Shown piece by piece: positions 7,700 to 17,338 of a stretch of DNA of 64,000 nucleotides. Below the pieces are notes generated by a model. That model was given only the letters and a program-made list of their open reading frames with translations, was not told the DNA's origin and did not search any database. This DNA comes from DATKBT01 sp035546295 (GTDB taxonomy: Bacteria; Acidobacteriota; Thermoanaerobaculia; Multivoradales; Multivoraceae), in contig DATKBT010000067.1 of assembly GCA_035546295.1 (NCBI GenBank), forward strand, positions 29,649 through 93,648. The letters are read 5' to 3'. Each line of letters begins with the position of its first letter. The stretch's first letter is position 1. The position numbers and the translations under genes were made by a program.

Positions 7700-10102
7700 C
7701 TACTCGGCGCGCAGCGTCTCGGCCGGGTCGAGCCGTGCCGCGCGGCGCGCCGGGCCGAACGCCGCCGCCGCCACGACCAGGGCCAGCAAGGCGAGGCTGC
7801 CGCCGATCATCCACGGGTCCCAGATGCGCACGCGGATCAGATACTCGCGCAGAGCGGGAGCGAGGAGGCCGAGCGCCGCGGCTCCGACGACCGATCCCGC
7901 TGCCAGATGGACCATCCCCTCGCGCACGACCAGGCGGCGTACCTGGGCCGGCACCGCGCCGAGCGCCAGGCGCAGGGCGAGCTCGCGCGCGCGCTGGCGG
8001 CCGGCGAGGTCGACCACCGCGTAGAGCCCGCCCGCGACCAGGATCAGCGCGGCGGCTCCGAACAGCAGGAAGAGCTGGGAGAGCCGGCGCTGCTCCCAGG
8101 TCGACGCGGCGCGGTCGCGCTCGAAGCTCGACCCGTTGTAGACCGCGGCGAGCGGGTCGAGTGCCGCGACCTCCTCGCGCAGCGTTTCGAGCGCGCTCTC
8201 CTCGTCGAGGCGGGCTCGCAGCAGAACTGTGGCGCCGCCGTCGATCCGGCGGCCCATGTAGGCGAGCTCGTCGGCGCCAGGGTCGCGTTGCAGGCGCGCC
8301 ATGCCGACGTCGGCGGTGACGCCGATCATGATCGCCGGCCACGTCCGTTCACGCTCGCGCAGGGTCAGGCGGCGCCCGACCGCCCGCTCGACGCCGCCGA
8401 GCCGGCGCTCGGCGAAGGAAGAGCTGACCACGAGCCTTCGCGGATCGCTGTCCAGGTCGTCGCGCCCGATCGCGCGCCCCGCGATCAGGGGAAGCCCGAC
8501 GGTCTCGAGGTAGCCCTCCCCCACCTGCAGGACCGGCAGGGTCGGCAGCTCGTCGCCGGGCGGCGGCGCCGCAGAGCCGATCGAGAACTCCACCGGCGTC
8601 GCCCATCCCCAGGGCGGTCCCTGGCCCCACGCGACGCGCTCGACCTCGGGGCGCGCCTCGAGGCGGCGCTGGAGCTGCGCGAAGAACTCGACACCGTCGC
8701 CCGGCTCGAGCTCGGCGTTCTGGTAGAGGTTCACGATCGAGGTCACGAGGTTGCGACCGTCGAAGCCGGGGTCGACGCCGAGCACCGACAGCGCGTTGCG
8801 GGTGAGCCCGCCCGCGGCGACGATCAGCGCGAAACACAGCCCGACCTCGACCGCAACGAAGGCGCGCGAGGAACCGCGCTGGACGCGCGCACCCGAGCGC
8901 AGGTCGGCCGCGGCGCCCCGGCGGCGCAGCGCGAGAAGCGCCGGGGCCAGCCCGGCGAGCAGGGTCGCCGCCGCGGCCAACCCGACCGTCACCAGGAACA
9001 CGGTGGTGTCGATGCGGATGTCCATCCAGAAGCCGCGCAGGAGGCTCCCCTGGAGCAGCGCCCGGCCCGCTTCGCGCACCAGCATCCATGCGAGCGCGAG
9101 CCCGGCCACGGCGGCGAGCGCGGCGACCACGGCCGACTCGGCGACCAGCATCGCGACCAGCCGACGATTGCCGGCGCCGAGCGCGGTGCGTACCGCCAGC
9201 TCCTGGCGCCGTGCGGCGGTCGACGCGAGGCGGAGGTTCGCCGCGTTGGCGCAGGCGACCAGGAGCACGAGCGCCGCGGCCACCAGAAGGATCTGGAGCG
9301 CGCGTCGCGTCGGCGGATCGACCGTCGCCTCGACGAACGGCACGACCCAGTGCCCGCGCTCCTGCGCCAACGGATCCGCCTCGTCGAGCCGCCCCGCGAG
9401 CAGCTCGAGCTCCGCGCGCGCCTGTTCGATGCTGCGCCCGGGCTTCAGCCAGGCGACTCCGTGGGCGGAGTCCGCCCCGAACGTCAGCGCCTCGGGCCGC
9501 AGAGCCGACCACAGCTCCTGGCGGTAGGGAAAGCCGAAGCCCGGCGGCATGACGCCGACGATCGTCGTCGCCATGCGGTTGACCAGCAGCGTCTCGCCCA
9601 GCACCTCCGGATCGCCGTCGAACACCGACTGCCAGAGGCCGTAGCCGAGCACCGACACTGCAGGCGCGGCCGGCTCGACGTCGGCGGGCTCGATCGCGCG
9701 GCCGAGCACCGGCTCGACTCCGAGCTCGGACATGAGGTCGCCGCTGACGTAGGCGCCGACGCGGCTCACCGTCGGCGCGTCCTCGCCGGTGAGCATGAAG
9801 TTCAGCGCGAGGCTCGCCTCGACCACCTCGAAGGCGCTCCCCTCGCTCTGGCTCGCCTCGACGAGCGCCTCCATGTCGGCGAGCGGGGTCAGCCGATCGT
9901 GACCAGGACCGGTCGAGACCATGACGATGCGATCGCCCCCCTCCACCGGCAATCCGCGCAGCAAGACCCCCTGGATGACGCTGAAGGCGGTCACCGAGAG
10001 CGCGATGCCCACGGCCAGGACCGCGACCGGAAGGACGAGCGCGCGGGGGCGGCGCAGCAGGCCACGGATCGCGGCGGCGAGCTCTGCGACGAAGATGAGC
10101 AT
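7700..10102 (-). CDS. ADOP-family FtsX/MacB-like permease 1
   Basis: 800 residues, the usual ADOP length. It has a first transmembrane helix at about 20-45, a MacB-like periplasmic core (LLRGLPVEGG, SVLGYGLWQSVF, VGVMPPGFGFPY), a block of FtsX helices around 265-400 (the ANAANLRLASTAARRQELAVRTALGAGNRR region is split here by a helix), a second periplasmic domain and a final four-helix FtsX block ending LDPAETLRAE. ADOPs are orphan permeases without an adjacent ATPase and are very abundant in Acidobacteriota; transport substrate unknown. The ATG at 10102 has GGAGG eight bases upstream. It lies between the two PIN toxin-antitoxin pairs. Confidence 0.9.
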   Translation of the reverse strand: MLIFVAELAAAIRGLLRRPRALVLPVAVLAVGIALSVTAFSVIQGVLLRGLPVEGGDRIVMVSTGPGHDRLTPLADMEALVEASQSEGSAFEVVEASLALNFMLTGEDAPTVSRVGAYVSGDLMSELGVEPVLGRAIEPADVEPAAPAVSVLGYGLWQSVFDGDPEVLGETLLVNRMATTIVGVMPPGFGFPYRQELWSALRPEALTFGADSAHGVAWLKPGRSIEQARAELELLAGRLDEADPLAQERGHWVVPFVEATVDPPTRRALQILLVAAALVLLVACANAANLRLASTAARRQELAVRTALGAGNRRLVAMLVAESAVVAALAAVAGLALAWMLVREAGRALLQGSLLRGFWMDIRIDTTVFLVTVGLAAAATLLAGLAPALLALRRRGAAADLRSGARVQRGSSRAFVAVEVGLCFALIVAAGGLTRNALSVLGVDPGFDGRNLVTSIVNLYQNAELEPGDGVEFFAQLQRRLEARPEVERVAWGQGPPWGWATPVEFSIGSAAPPPGDELPTLPVLQVGEGYLETVGLPLIAGRAIGRDDLDSDPRRLVVSSSFAERRLGGVERAVGRRLTLRERERTWPAIMIGVTADVGMARLQRDPGADELAYMGRRIDGGATVLLRARLDEESALETLREEVAALDPLAAVYNGSSFERDRAASTWEQRRLSQLFLLFGAAALILVAGGLYAVVDLAGRQRARELALRLALGAVPAQVRRLVVREGMVHLAAGSVVGAAALGLLAPALREYLIRVRIWDPWMIGGSLALLALVVAAAAFGPARRAARLDPAETLRAE

Positions 10103-10183
10103 GTCGGGACCTCCGGGGCTTCTACGCTACCAGCCCCTTCGACGACCCACGCGGAGACTGGAAACGGCCCGAGCCCACACGGT

Positions 10184-10615
10184 TCAGGAGGCTGCGATCG
10201 GATTGATCCAACCGATCTCCGTGAAGCGTGCGAAGTCCGTATCTGCGGAGTAGACGCGGAGACCGTGCTCGAGCGCGAGGGTGGCCAGCTGCGCATCCGT
10301 GATCATGTTCGCCCGCAGGTCGTAGCGACGGATCAAACGGCCGAGAATCGTGGCGTGATGGTCGGTGGGGTTGGGAATCCAGGCGACGTCGCAACGAAGC
10401 CAATCCTCGACGAGCTCCCAGGCGACTTCGGGCCGAAGAGGACGGTCGGAGGCTCGCGGGTTCGTCAGGATGCGAACGAACGCAGCCAGGGAGAGCCAGG
10501 GCAGAGCGACCCGAGTCTCGCCGTTCAACGCCGACGAGAGCCAGTCCTTCGCAGATTCGTGATGAAGCGACGCTTCGTCCACCGCGTAGATCAGCAGATT
10601 GGCGTCGACGAGCAT
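10184..10615 (-). CDS. PIN-domain toxin of pair 2
   Basis: 143 residues beginning MLVDANLLIYAVD, a classic PIN start with the first catalytic Asp. Further acidic residues come in the MITDAQLATLALEHG helix and in YSADTDFARF, the typical D-x-D-F end of the VapC/type II PIN fold. The ATG shares one base with the antitoxin stop (TGATG), so translation is coupled. It probably acts as a ribonuclease on tRNA or rRNA. A different subfamily from the toxin at 7001. Confidence 0.9.
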   Translation of the reverse strand: MLVDANLLIYAVDEASLHHESAKDWLSSALNGETRVALPWLSLAAFVRILTNPRASDRPLRPEVAWELVEDWLRCDVAWIPNPTDHHATILGRLIRRYDLRANMITDAQLATLALEHGLRVYSADTDFARFTEIGWINPIAAS

Positions 10616-10845
10616 CAGCGCGCGTTCGGCCCCTCGAGAACCTCGAGAGCCTCTGCCACGTTGGCCACGTCGATTCGCACACCCACTGCCGCTGTTCGCT
10701 GAACGAAGGGACGCCGTTTCGGTTGCGTCCGCAACCCCTTTCGGATCAATGTATTGATCGCCTCGCTGAGACCGATGCCGGACTCGGAGCGAAGCCGCTC
10801 GATGGCCGCTGCGGTGTCGTCGTCGAACTGGACCGTCGTTCGCAT
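10615..10845 (-). CDS. Ribbon-helix-helix antitoxin of pair 2
   Basis: 76 residues. MRTTVQFDDDTAAAIERLRSE is a beta-strand and first helix of a ribbon-helix-helix DNA-binding domain, followed by SEAINTLIRKGL as the second helix; the remaining 30 residues would bind the toxin. It is the first gene of the pair and shares a single base with the toxin start. Confidence 0.85.
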   Translation of the reverse strand: MRTTVQFDDDTAAAIERLRSESGIGLSEAINTLIRKGLRTQPKRRPFVQRTAAVGVRIDVANVAEALEVLEGPNAR

Positions 10846-10851
10846 GCGGGA

Positions 10852-10857
10852 AGTCTA
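10852..10857 (-). promoter_or_regulatory. Candidate -10 hexamer of toxin-antitoxin pair 2 (leaderless)
   Basis: On the minus strand TAGACT lies six bases before the antitoxin ATG (10845). No ribosome-binding site is seen in the gap, so the message may start at the initiation codon. Confidence 0.35.
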
Positions 10858-10972
10858 GCACGACGATGGCGTTGTTCCCGCATGTTGATGCGGAGGAGGC
10901 GAGAAGCTCCAGGAGGCTGCGGAGCCTTGCTGCGCCCGCGTCGCCCGGGACGGGGGCCGGCCGCCAGCCTCC

Positions 10973-10992
10973 GATGTGTTGGGTCACACATC
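10973..10992. repeat. Short inverted repeat
   Basis: GATGTGT and ACACATC are separated by six bases. It lies in the 251-bp non-coding gap between the second antitoxin and the nuclease-fold gene. It may be a weak hairpin or a protein-binding site; there is no T tract. Confidence 0.3.
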
Positions 10993-11096
10993 TGCGGCTG
11001 GCTGATGTCCTCGAGGCTCCAAGCGCCTCCGGCGTGTCGCCGAGGAACAGACGTAGGGGATCCTCCAATCGAGGATCGGCGCCGCCGACCGCGCGG

Positions 11097-11609
11097 CTAC
11101 GCCTTGCACGGATCGCTTCCATCCGCGAGTGGCGGAGCTTTACTGCCGCGGGACCAGATGCCACGCCCCTGGTCCCGCGCCGAGACCTGCGCGGCTTCGA
11201 GCGCCTGGTCTCCGCCCGGGGGCGGGCAGTAGACGGCGAGCCCGCTCGCGAGCAGCTCTTGCGAGGCGCTGGCACCGGCCACCAGGACCGTCGCCACCAG
11301 GTGGTCGGGCTCGGAGGAGGCGGGATCGGGCACCGCCCGAACCTCGACGACGGCCTCCAGCAGGAGCCGCGAGAGCAGCGCGACGGCCGCCGCGTGCCGG
11401 GGATGCTCCTCCGGCAGGCCGCCGACTCCGCGCAGCCGCACCCGGACGCTCCCCTCCGCTCGCGACACCTCGACCGTGTCGCCGGACAGGATCCGGATGA
11501 CCCGGCCTCGAAACACCTCCTCGTCGACCAGCAGGAGCTCGAGGTCCGGCGTCGGCGGCGGCTGGAAAACTGCGAGCAGGGCGCCCAGGACGAGGTGGTG
11601 TGTCTCCAT
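11097..11609 (-). CDS. Staphylococcal-nuclease-fold (TNase-like) protein, probably degenerate
   Basis: 170 residues from ATG 11609, which has AGGA eight bases upstream. After a short hydrophobic N terminus (possible export signal), VIRILSGDTVEV and VRVRLRGVGGLPEE match the SNase core that carries the calcium-binding Asp, the first active-site Arg and the Glu. QELLASGLAVYC and the ending DQGRGIWSRG match the C-terminal SNase helices. However, the usual D-R-Y-G-R segment carrying the second catalytic Arg reads DHLVATVLV, so catalysis may be lost. It could be an OB-fold binding protein. Confidence 0.7.
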   Translation of the reverse strand: METHHLVLGALLAVFQPPPTPDLELLLVDEEVFRGRVIRILSGDTVEVSRAEGSVRVRLRGVGGLPEEHPRHAAAVALLSRLLLEAVVEVRAVPDPASSEPDHLVATVLVAGASASQELLASGLAVYCPPPGGDQALEAAQVSARDQGRGIWSRGSKAPPLADGSDPCKA

Positions 11610-11773
11610 TGGATTCCTCCGCGTCGATCGCCGATCGGTCCGCACTGAGGATGACACAGGGGGGAGGACACCGTGGGAGAGACCGAGGCGCCGGGCGGCG
11701 GCGGGAGCTCGCCCCACGCCTGACCCGTGTGCGATCGCGGCATCGAGGATTTGGCAATGGCAGAATCGCTCCC

Positions 11774-13615
11774 ATGTCCAAGCCAACGTCGGGTCTCGAC
11801 CGCCGCGCCTTCATCGCCTTCTTCTACGCCACCGGCCTCGGCGGCACGCTGTTCCCGGGCGCGCTCTGGGCGCGCCTGCAGCAGGAGAACGGAGAGAGCG
11901 GCGCTGCGATCACGGCCGAGATGATCGCCGACGCCGAGCGCGTCGCCGGGATCGAGCTCTCCGAGGACGAGCGCGAGATGATGCTGCGCGGCGTCGAGCG
12001 AAACCTACGCTCCTACGAGGAGCTGCGCGCGCTCCGCATCCCCAACGAGGTGCCGCCGGCGCTCGTGTTCGACCCGCGGATGCCGGGCGTGCTGACGCCG
12101 GATGCCCCGGCATCGAGCGGTGACTCGCGGGCGAGCGGCAGCGACGCGCACGCGGCGGCATCCCTCCGGCTCAGTGAGCAATCGCGTGGTCCGCGCTCCG
12201 CGAGCGACGAAGATCTGGCGTTCCTGCCGGTGGCGCGTCTCGCCGAGCTGGTGCGCACGCGCCAGGTGGGGTCGGAGGAGCTGACCAAGCTCTCCCTCGA
12301 TCGCCTGCGCCGCTACGACTCCAAGCTGCTCGCGATCGTCAACTTCACCGAGGACCGCGCGCTGCGGTCGGCGCGCGCCGCCGATCGCGAGATCGCGGCC
12401 GGTGGCTACCGTGGCCCGCTCCACGGTCTGCCCTGGGGCGCCAAGGACCTGCTGGCGGTGCGCGGCTACCCGACGACCTGGGGCGCGGCGCCCTACCGCG
12501 ATCAGGTCGTCGACGAGGACGCCACCGCGGTGCGCCGGCTCGACGACGCGGGCGCGGTGCTGGTTGCCAAGCTCACGCTCGGAGCGCTCGCGATGGGCGA
12601 CGTCTGGTTCGGCGGACGCACGCGCAACCCCTGGGACACCACCCAGGGCGCGAGCGGCTCCTCGGCGGGGCCCGGCGCCGCGACCGCGGCCGGGTGCGTG
12701 GCGTTCGCGCTCGGCACCGAGACCCGCGGCTCGATCGTCTCGCCCTCGACCCGCAACGGCAACACCGGCCTGCGCCCGACCTTCGGGCGAGTCGCGCGCA
12801 CCGGCGCGATGGCGCTCGCCTGGTCGATGGACAAGATCGGGCCGATGTGCAGGAGCGCCGAGGATTGCGCGCTGGTTTTCGCGGCCATCCACGGCGCCGA
12901 CGGGCGCGACCCCGCCGCGCGCACCGTGCCGTTCCGCTGGGATCCGTACCGGCCGTTGCGCGAGCTGCGCATCGGTTATCTGGCCCGCGCCTTCGAGGAG
13001 CCCGCGCCGCCGGCCGAAGGCGGAAGCGGAGGAAGCGGAGGCGACCGCTATCCGAACCGCGCCTTCGATCTGGAAACCCTCAGAGTCCTTCGCGAGGACC
13101 TGAGCCTCACGCTGCATCCGGTCGAGATGCCGGACTTCCCGATCGACGCCGTCGGCTTCATGCTCACCGCCGAGGCGGCGGCGGCGTTCGACGAGCTGAC
13201 TCGCTCGAATCGCGACGACGCACTGACCCGCCAGGACCCGGGCGCCTGGCCCAACCTGCTGCGCACCGCCCGCACCATCCCGGCGGTCGAGTACATCCAG
13301 GCCAGCCGGGCGCGAACGCAGTACATGCGGCTGCTGTCGGCGGCGTGGCGCGACGTGGACGTGGTGGTCGCACCCAGCTTCCGCGGCGGCCACCTGGGCG
13401 CCACCAACCTCACCGGCCACCCCTGCGTCGTGCTCCCCAACGGCTTCGACCAGGAGGGGCGCCCCGCGAGCATCACGTTCCTCGCCCACCTCGACCGCGA
13501 CGAGGATGCGCTGCTCGCGGCGCACGCCTACCAGCAAGCCACCGACTTCCACCGCCGACGCCCCGACCTCGAGGCCCAGCCCGACGCGGTCGAGAATCGG
13601 CCCGACGCCGGTTGA
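11774..13615 (+). CDS. Tat-exported amidase (amidase signature family)
   Basis: 613 residues from ATG 11774. The start has a twin-arginine-like signal (LDRRAFIAFF followed by a hydrophobic stretch). After a linker of about 120 residues the amidase-signature domain follows, with the catalytic Ser-cisSer-Lys triad visible: Lys in PWGAKDLL and two serines in GASGSSAGPGAATAAG, followed by ALGTETRGSIVSP. It hydrolyses carboxamides; the substrate is open (Glu-tRNA, peptide amides and aryl amides are all known for the family). A GatA role is unlikely because it is exported and has no gatB/gatC beside it. It is convergent with ADOP permease 2. Confidence 0.92.
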   Translation: MSKPTSGLDRRAFIAFFYATGLGGTLFPGALWARLQQENGESGAAITAEMIADAERVAGIELSEDEREMMLRGVERNLRSYEELRALRIPNEVPPALVFDPRMPGVLTPDAPASSGDSRASGSDAHAAASLRLSEQSRGPRSASDEDLAFLPVARLAELVRTRQVGSEELTKLSLDRLRRYDSKLLAIVNFTEDRALRSARAADREIAAGGYRGPLHGLPWGAKDLLAVRGYPTTWGAAPYRDQVVDEDATAVRRLDDAGAVLVAKLTLGALAMGDVWFGGRTRNPWDTTQGASGSSAGPGAATAAGCVAFALGTETRGSIVSPSTRNGNTGLRPTFGRVARTGAMALAWSMDKIGPMCRSAEDCALVFAAIHGADGRDPAARTVPFRWDPYRPLRELRIGYLARAFEEPAPPAEGGSGGSGGDRYPNRAFDLETLRVLREDLSLTLHPVEMPDFPIDAVGFMLTAEAAAAFDELTRSNRDDALTRQDPGAWPNLLRTARTIPAVEYIQASRARTQYMRLLSAAWRDVDVVVAPSFRGGHLGATNLTGHPCVVLPNGFDQEGRPASITFLAHLDRDEDALLAAHAYQQATDFHRRRPDLEAQPDAVENRPDAG

Positions 13616-13833
13616 GGCGAGCGCTTCCACGTCGATTCGGCGCCCGACCGGCATCCTCCCCTCACCGCCGAGCTCCGCCGGCTCGACCTCGGTCGTCGCC
13701 CGCAGGCGCCCGGTCCGGAAGACCACATCGATCCGAGGGCCGGTCCGTCGGAACCCTCGAGCCTCGGCCATCGAGCCGCGACCGCTCCCGACAGGCAGCC
13801 CGCGCCAGGGCCGGTCGAGGCGAGGACCGCTCC

Positions 13834-16272
13834 TCAATTGGTCCGGCGCAAGGAGACGACCGGGTCCGTACGCGCCACCCGGCGCGCCGGCGCGGCGCTC
13901 GCCGCGATCGCGGTCGCGGTCAGCGCGACGAGCGCCGGGACCAGAGCAGCGAGCTCGATCGTTGCGGCATCGGAGCTTCCCGGAATCGAGCCCGCCGAGC
14001 GCAGCGCACTCTCCAGCGCGGCGGCCAAAGCCACGCCGGCAAAGGACCCCGCGATCACGGGAACCAGCGCCTCGACGATCACCCGCCGCTGGAGCCGGCG
14101 CGCTCCGGCGCCGAGGGCCGCACGGATCCCGAGCTCGAATCGCTGCCGCTCGACCGACGCGCGCAACACTGCGTAAAGACCGATTCCCGAGATGAGCAGG
14201 GCGATCGCGGCGAGAGAGCTCAGCAGGCCAGTCACCGCGCGGCGAGCCGCCAGCCATTCGCCGAGTGATCCGGCGAGCGGCCGGACATCCAGCAGCGCCT
14301 GCTCCGGATCGACCTCGTGGAGCGCATTGCGCACTGCCGGGGCCAGCGCCGACGGCTCGACGGCGGTCTCGAGCACGAAGTGGGGCGTCCGCATCGCGGC
14401 CGGAAACGGGTTCTGGCGCGACGACACCCAGGCCGTCGGCTCCGGAGGCGCCTCGGGGTCGATCAGCCGAACCGCCCGCACGATGCCCACCACCCGCCAC
14501 TCGTCGTCGATCGCTCCGAGGCGCAGGATCCGTCCGAGCGGGCTCTCGTCCGGGAACAGGATTCCGGCCAGCGTTTCGTCGATCACCACCACCCTCGAGC
14601 CTTCCGCCCCGTCCGCGGGGCGCACGTCTCGACCGTCGATGAGCTCGACGCCGAGACTGTCGAGCAGGCCCTCGCTCACGATCCGCAAGAGCGCGTTCGG
14701 AGGAGCGTCGATCTCGCGATCGGGGCGCTGCGCAACCAGCGAGGCGTTGCCCGGCGAGAAGGGCAGCCTGGAGATCGCGCCGACACTCTTCACCCCGGCG
14801 ATCTCGGACAGCCGCGAGCGCGCCCGCTCGATGAAGTCGCTCTGCTCGTCGACGGTGCCGAACTGGTTGAGGGGCAGAGCGACGCCGGCGGTCAGGCGGT
14901 GCTCGAGCGGGAAACCGAGATCGGCCTGCTGCAGCGCCTCGACGTGGCGGATCAGGGCGAGCGCGCCGAGCAGCAGCGGCATGGTGACGGCGACCTGAGC
15001 TGCCACCAGCCGGCGCTGCCAGGGCGCCTGCCGCCGGTCGCCGACGCCGCGCCCCGGCGCGAGCTGGCCGACCGGATCGACTCGCGAGGCGAGCAGGGCG
15101 GGCGCCGCGGCGAAGGCGATTGCGGCGACCAGCACGGCAACGCACGCCCAGGCCAGCGCGGCCGGGTCCAGGCGCAACTCGAACGCCCGCGGCAGGAGCT
15201 CCGGGTCGAGGCGGCGCAGGAAGCGCACGGTGACGGCGGCGACGGCGACTCCGGCGATCCCTCCCCCGCCCGCCAGCATCAGCCCGTCGGCGAGCGCCGG
15301 CCGGAGCATCTGCCAGCGCGAGGCCCCGAGCGCGATCCGCAGGCCCATTTCCCCCCGGCGCTCGAGCGCCCGGGCGAGAAGCAGGCCGGCGACGTTGAGA
15401 CAGGCGAGCAGGAACAGGACCTGCACCGCGACCGAGAGCACCGTCAGCCCCTCGCGCGCACGGCCCACCCTCTCCTCGAGCAGGGGAACCAGGCGCATCC
15501 CCAGCCGGTCGTTGGCGTCGGGATGGTCGGCGGCGAGCCGGAGCGCCGCCTCGACCAGCCGCGCCTGCGCCGAGGCGAGATCGGCGCCGTCGCGCAACCG
15601 GCCGACCAGCCGCAGGAAGTGGAACGCCCGTACGAGCTCCAAGCCTTCCGGCACCAGCGGCACCAGCACGTCGGTGTCGCTGTTCGGGAAGCGCGCGGCG
15701 GGCGGCAGCACGCCGACGACGGTGTGGACGATGCCGTCGAGCCGCACGGTCGCGCCGACGGCTTCGGGGCTCCCGTCGAGCTCGCTGCGCCACAGCCGGT
15801 CGCTGATCACCACCTGGCCGACGGCTCCCGCCTCCGGCGCCTGCGACCCCGCCGCGGCCCCCGCGTCGAACCAGGATCCCTGCTGCATCCGCAGACCGAG
15901 CGTGTCGACCAGGTCGAGGGTGACGCGCGCGCCCTGGACCGAGCGCGGGCGATCACGGCTCGAGAGCGTGAACGGCGCCGTGCGCGTCGCCGACACCGAC
16001 TCGAGCGGGGAATCCTCGAGCCCACGGTAGTCGAGGAAGTTGGGCCACGAGAACGGGTACTCGTCGATCCCGAAGTCCTCGACCACGCCCCACGGCACGA
16101 CCAGGCGCTCCGGCTCTTCGTACGGAAGGGGCCTCAGCAGGACGGCGCTGACGACGCTGGCCAGCACGGCCTGGAGACCGACGGCCAGGGCAGCGAGCAG
16201 GAGGGCCAGCCCGGTGAGCAGGGGACGGCGACGAAGCGAGCGCAGGGCGAGGACGAGGTCGGTGGTCGCCAT
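13834..16272 (-). CDS. ADOP-family FtsX/MacB-like permease 2
   Basis: 812 residues from ATG 16272; the frame extends upstream to 16308 but that would reach towards the divergent LysR gene. The layout is N-terminal helix, MacB-like periplasmic domain (LLRPLPYEEPERLV), FtsX helix block with an ALERRGEMGLRIALGAS motif near 310-330, second periplasmic domain, and a C-terminal FtsX block ending RVARTDPVVSLR. No ATPase gene is nearby, as usual for ADOPs. It is transcribed away from the LysR regulator with a 71-bp shared promoter region, so that regulator may control it. On the minus strand TACCGT seven bases before the ATG could be its -10. Confidence 0.88.
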   Translation of the reverse strand: MATTDLVLALRSLRRRPLLTGLALLLAALAVGLQAVLASVVSAVLLRPLPYEEPERLVVPWGVVEDFGIDEYPFSWPNFLDYRGLEDSPLESVSATRTAPFTLSSRDRPRSVQGARVTLDLVDTLGLRMQQGSWFDAGAAAGSQAPEAGAVGQVVISDRLWRSELDGSPEAVGATVRLDGIVHTVVGVLPPAARFPNSDTDVLVPLVPEGLELVRAFHFLRLVGRLRDGADLASAQARLVEAALRLAADHPDANDRLGMRLVPLLEERVGRAREGLTVLSVAVQVLFLLACLNVAGLLLARALERRGEMGLRIALGASRWQMLRPALADGLMLAGGGGIAGVAVAAVTVRFLRRLDPELLPRAFELRLDPAALAWACVAVLVAAIAFAAAPALLASRVDPVGQLAPGRGVGDRRQAPWQRRLVAAQVAVTMPLLLGALALIRHVEALQQADLGFPLEHRLTAGVALPLNQFGTVDEQSDFIERARSRLSEIAGVKSVGAISRLPFSPGNASLVAQRPDREIDAPPNALLRIVSEGLLDSLGVELIDGRDVRPADGAEGSRVVVIDETLAGILFPDESPLGRILRLGAIDDEWRVVGIVRAVRLIDPEAPPEPTAWVSSRQNPFPAAMRTPHFVLETAVEPSALAPAVRNALHEVDPEQALLDVRPLAGSLGEWLAARRAVTGLLSSLAAIALLISGIGLYAVLRASVERQRFELGIRAALGAGARRLQRRVIVEALVPVIAGSFAGVALAAALESALRSAGSIPGSSDAATIELAALVPALVALTATAIAASAAPARRVARTDPVVSLRRTN

Positions 16273-16343
16273 GGGCAAGACGGTATGGCCGGCGCTTTCA
16301 TGAAGCAAATCGAACCTTCTTCTAGATGAAATAACCTCCGTCT
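16273..16343. promoter_or_regulatory. Divergent promoter region between ADOP 2 and the LysR gene
   Basis: 71 bp shared by two divergent starts. It contains the palindrome TTCATGAA (about 16297-16304) and TTCTAGATGAA just before the regulator, which together resemble the dyad sites LysR proteins bind. It would allow joint control of permease and regulator. Confidence 0.4.
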
Positions 16344-17276
16344 ATGGATCAGCCGGCACTGGACCTCCGCCACCTCGTCGTCGTCGAGGCGATCCATCGC
16401 ACCGGGTCGGTGACCCGAGCCGCCAAGTCCCTGAACCTGACCCAGCCGGCGGTGAGCCACGCTCTGGCCCAGGCGGAGCGGCGACTGCAAGTGGGGCTGT
16501 TTCATCGCCGCCCGCGCGGCCTCGAGCCGACGGCGGCGGGTGATCGACTGGCGAGAGCGGCGCGCGCGATCCTCGATCAGCTCCGCGCCACCGAGGCCGA
16601 GCTGCGCCCGGACGACGGCGAGGTCTCGGGCCAGCTCCGGCTCACCACCGAGTGCTACACCTGCTACCACTGGCTGCCGCCGGTGCTCGCCGCGCTCGCC
16701 CGGACCTTTCCGAAGCTGCAGGTGACCCTGGTGCCGGAGTCGACCAAGCGCCCGCTCGAGGCGCTGCTCGCCGACGAGGTCGACGCCGCGGTCCTCTACA
16801 GCCCGGTCAGTCACGCCGGCATCGAGACCTTCCCGCTCTTCGCCAACGAGGTGGTGGCGGCGGTGGCGCCTGGGCATCGGCTCGCCGAGCGGCCCTACCT
16901 CGACGCCAGCGACTTCGCCGACGAGCACGTCGTCCTCCACTTCGAGCCCGAGCACAGCGTCGTCTTCACCGACCTGCTGGCGCCCGCCGGCGTCACCCCG
17001 CAGCGGATCACCGAGGCCCGCCTCACCGAGGGCGTCATCGCGCTGGCCAAGGCCGGGCTCGGCATCGCGACTCTCGCCCGCTGGGCGATCGCACCCCAGC
17101 TCGCGGCTGGCGAGCTGCTCGCGATCCCGCTGACCGAGCAGGGCATCTTCCGCCAGTGGTCGGCGGCCAGACGGCGCAGCGACGGCTCGCGTCCGGCCTC
17201 GGAAGAGCTGATCCGGCTGCTGCGCACCGAGGGCGCAAGTCTGGTGGCTGGACCCGACCGCTCGACCCGCCGGTAG
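16344..17276 (+). CDS. LysR-family transcriptional regulator, MetR-like
   Basis: 310 residues. The N-terminal winged helix-turn-helix is clear (HRTGSVTRAAKSLNLTQPAVSHALAQ is the recognition region, about 17-42). The effector domain has the phrase LTTECYTCYHWLPPVL, which closely follows the MetR signature around the homocysteine pocket (ECHSC.QWLTP in E. coli MetR). MetR controls methionine biosynthesis with homocysteine as co-effector, but no met gene lies in this window, so a MetR-like sensor of unknown ligand is the safe call. Divergent to ADOP permease 2 and convergent with dgcA. Confidence 0.9.
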   Translation: MDQPALDLRHLVVVEAIHRTGSVTRAAKSLNLTQPAVSHALAQAERRLQVGLFHRRPRGLEPTAAGDRLARAARAILDQLRATEAELRPDDGEVSGQLRLTTECYTCYHWLPPVLAALARTFPKLQVTLVPESTKRPLEALLADEVDAAVLYSPVSHAGIETFPLFANEVVAAVAPGHRLAERPYLDASDFADEHVVLHFEPEHSVVFTDLLAPAGVTPQRITEARLTEGVIALAKAGLGIATLARWAIAPQLAAGELLAIPLTEQGIFRQWSAARRRSDGSRPASEELIRLLRTEGASLVAGPDRSTRR

Positions 17277-17312
17277 GGAGCCCGCGCGAAGCCTTTCCGT
17301 GGATCTCCCCGC

Positions 17313-17338
17313 GTCCGAGCCCGTACTCGGGCTCGGAC
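17313..17338. terminator. Hairpin between convergent genes (possible terminator)
   Basis: GTCCGAGCCCG and CGGGCTCGGAC form a perfect 11-bp stem with a TACT loop in the 193-bp gap between the LysR gene and dgcA, which converge. There is no T tract on either side, so termination would need help from other factors. Confidence 0.4.

Noticed and set aside
16344..17276. The LysR gene as regulator of the dgcNA operon (DgcR)
   Set aside because: The effector domain matches MetR, and the gene is convergent, not divergent, to dgcA.
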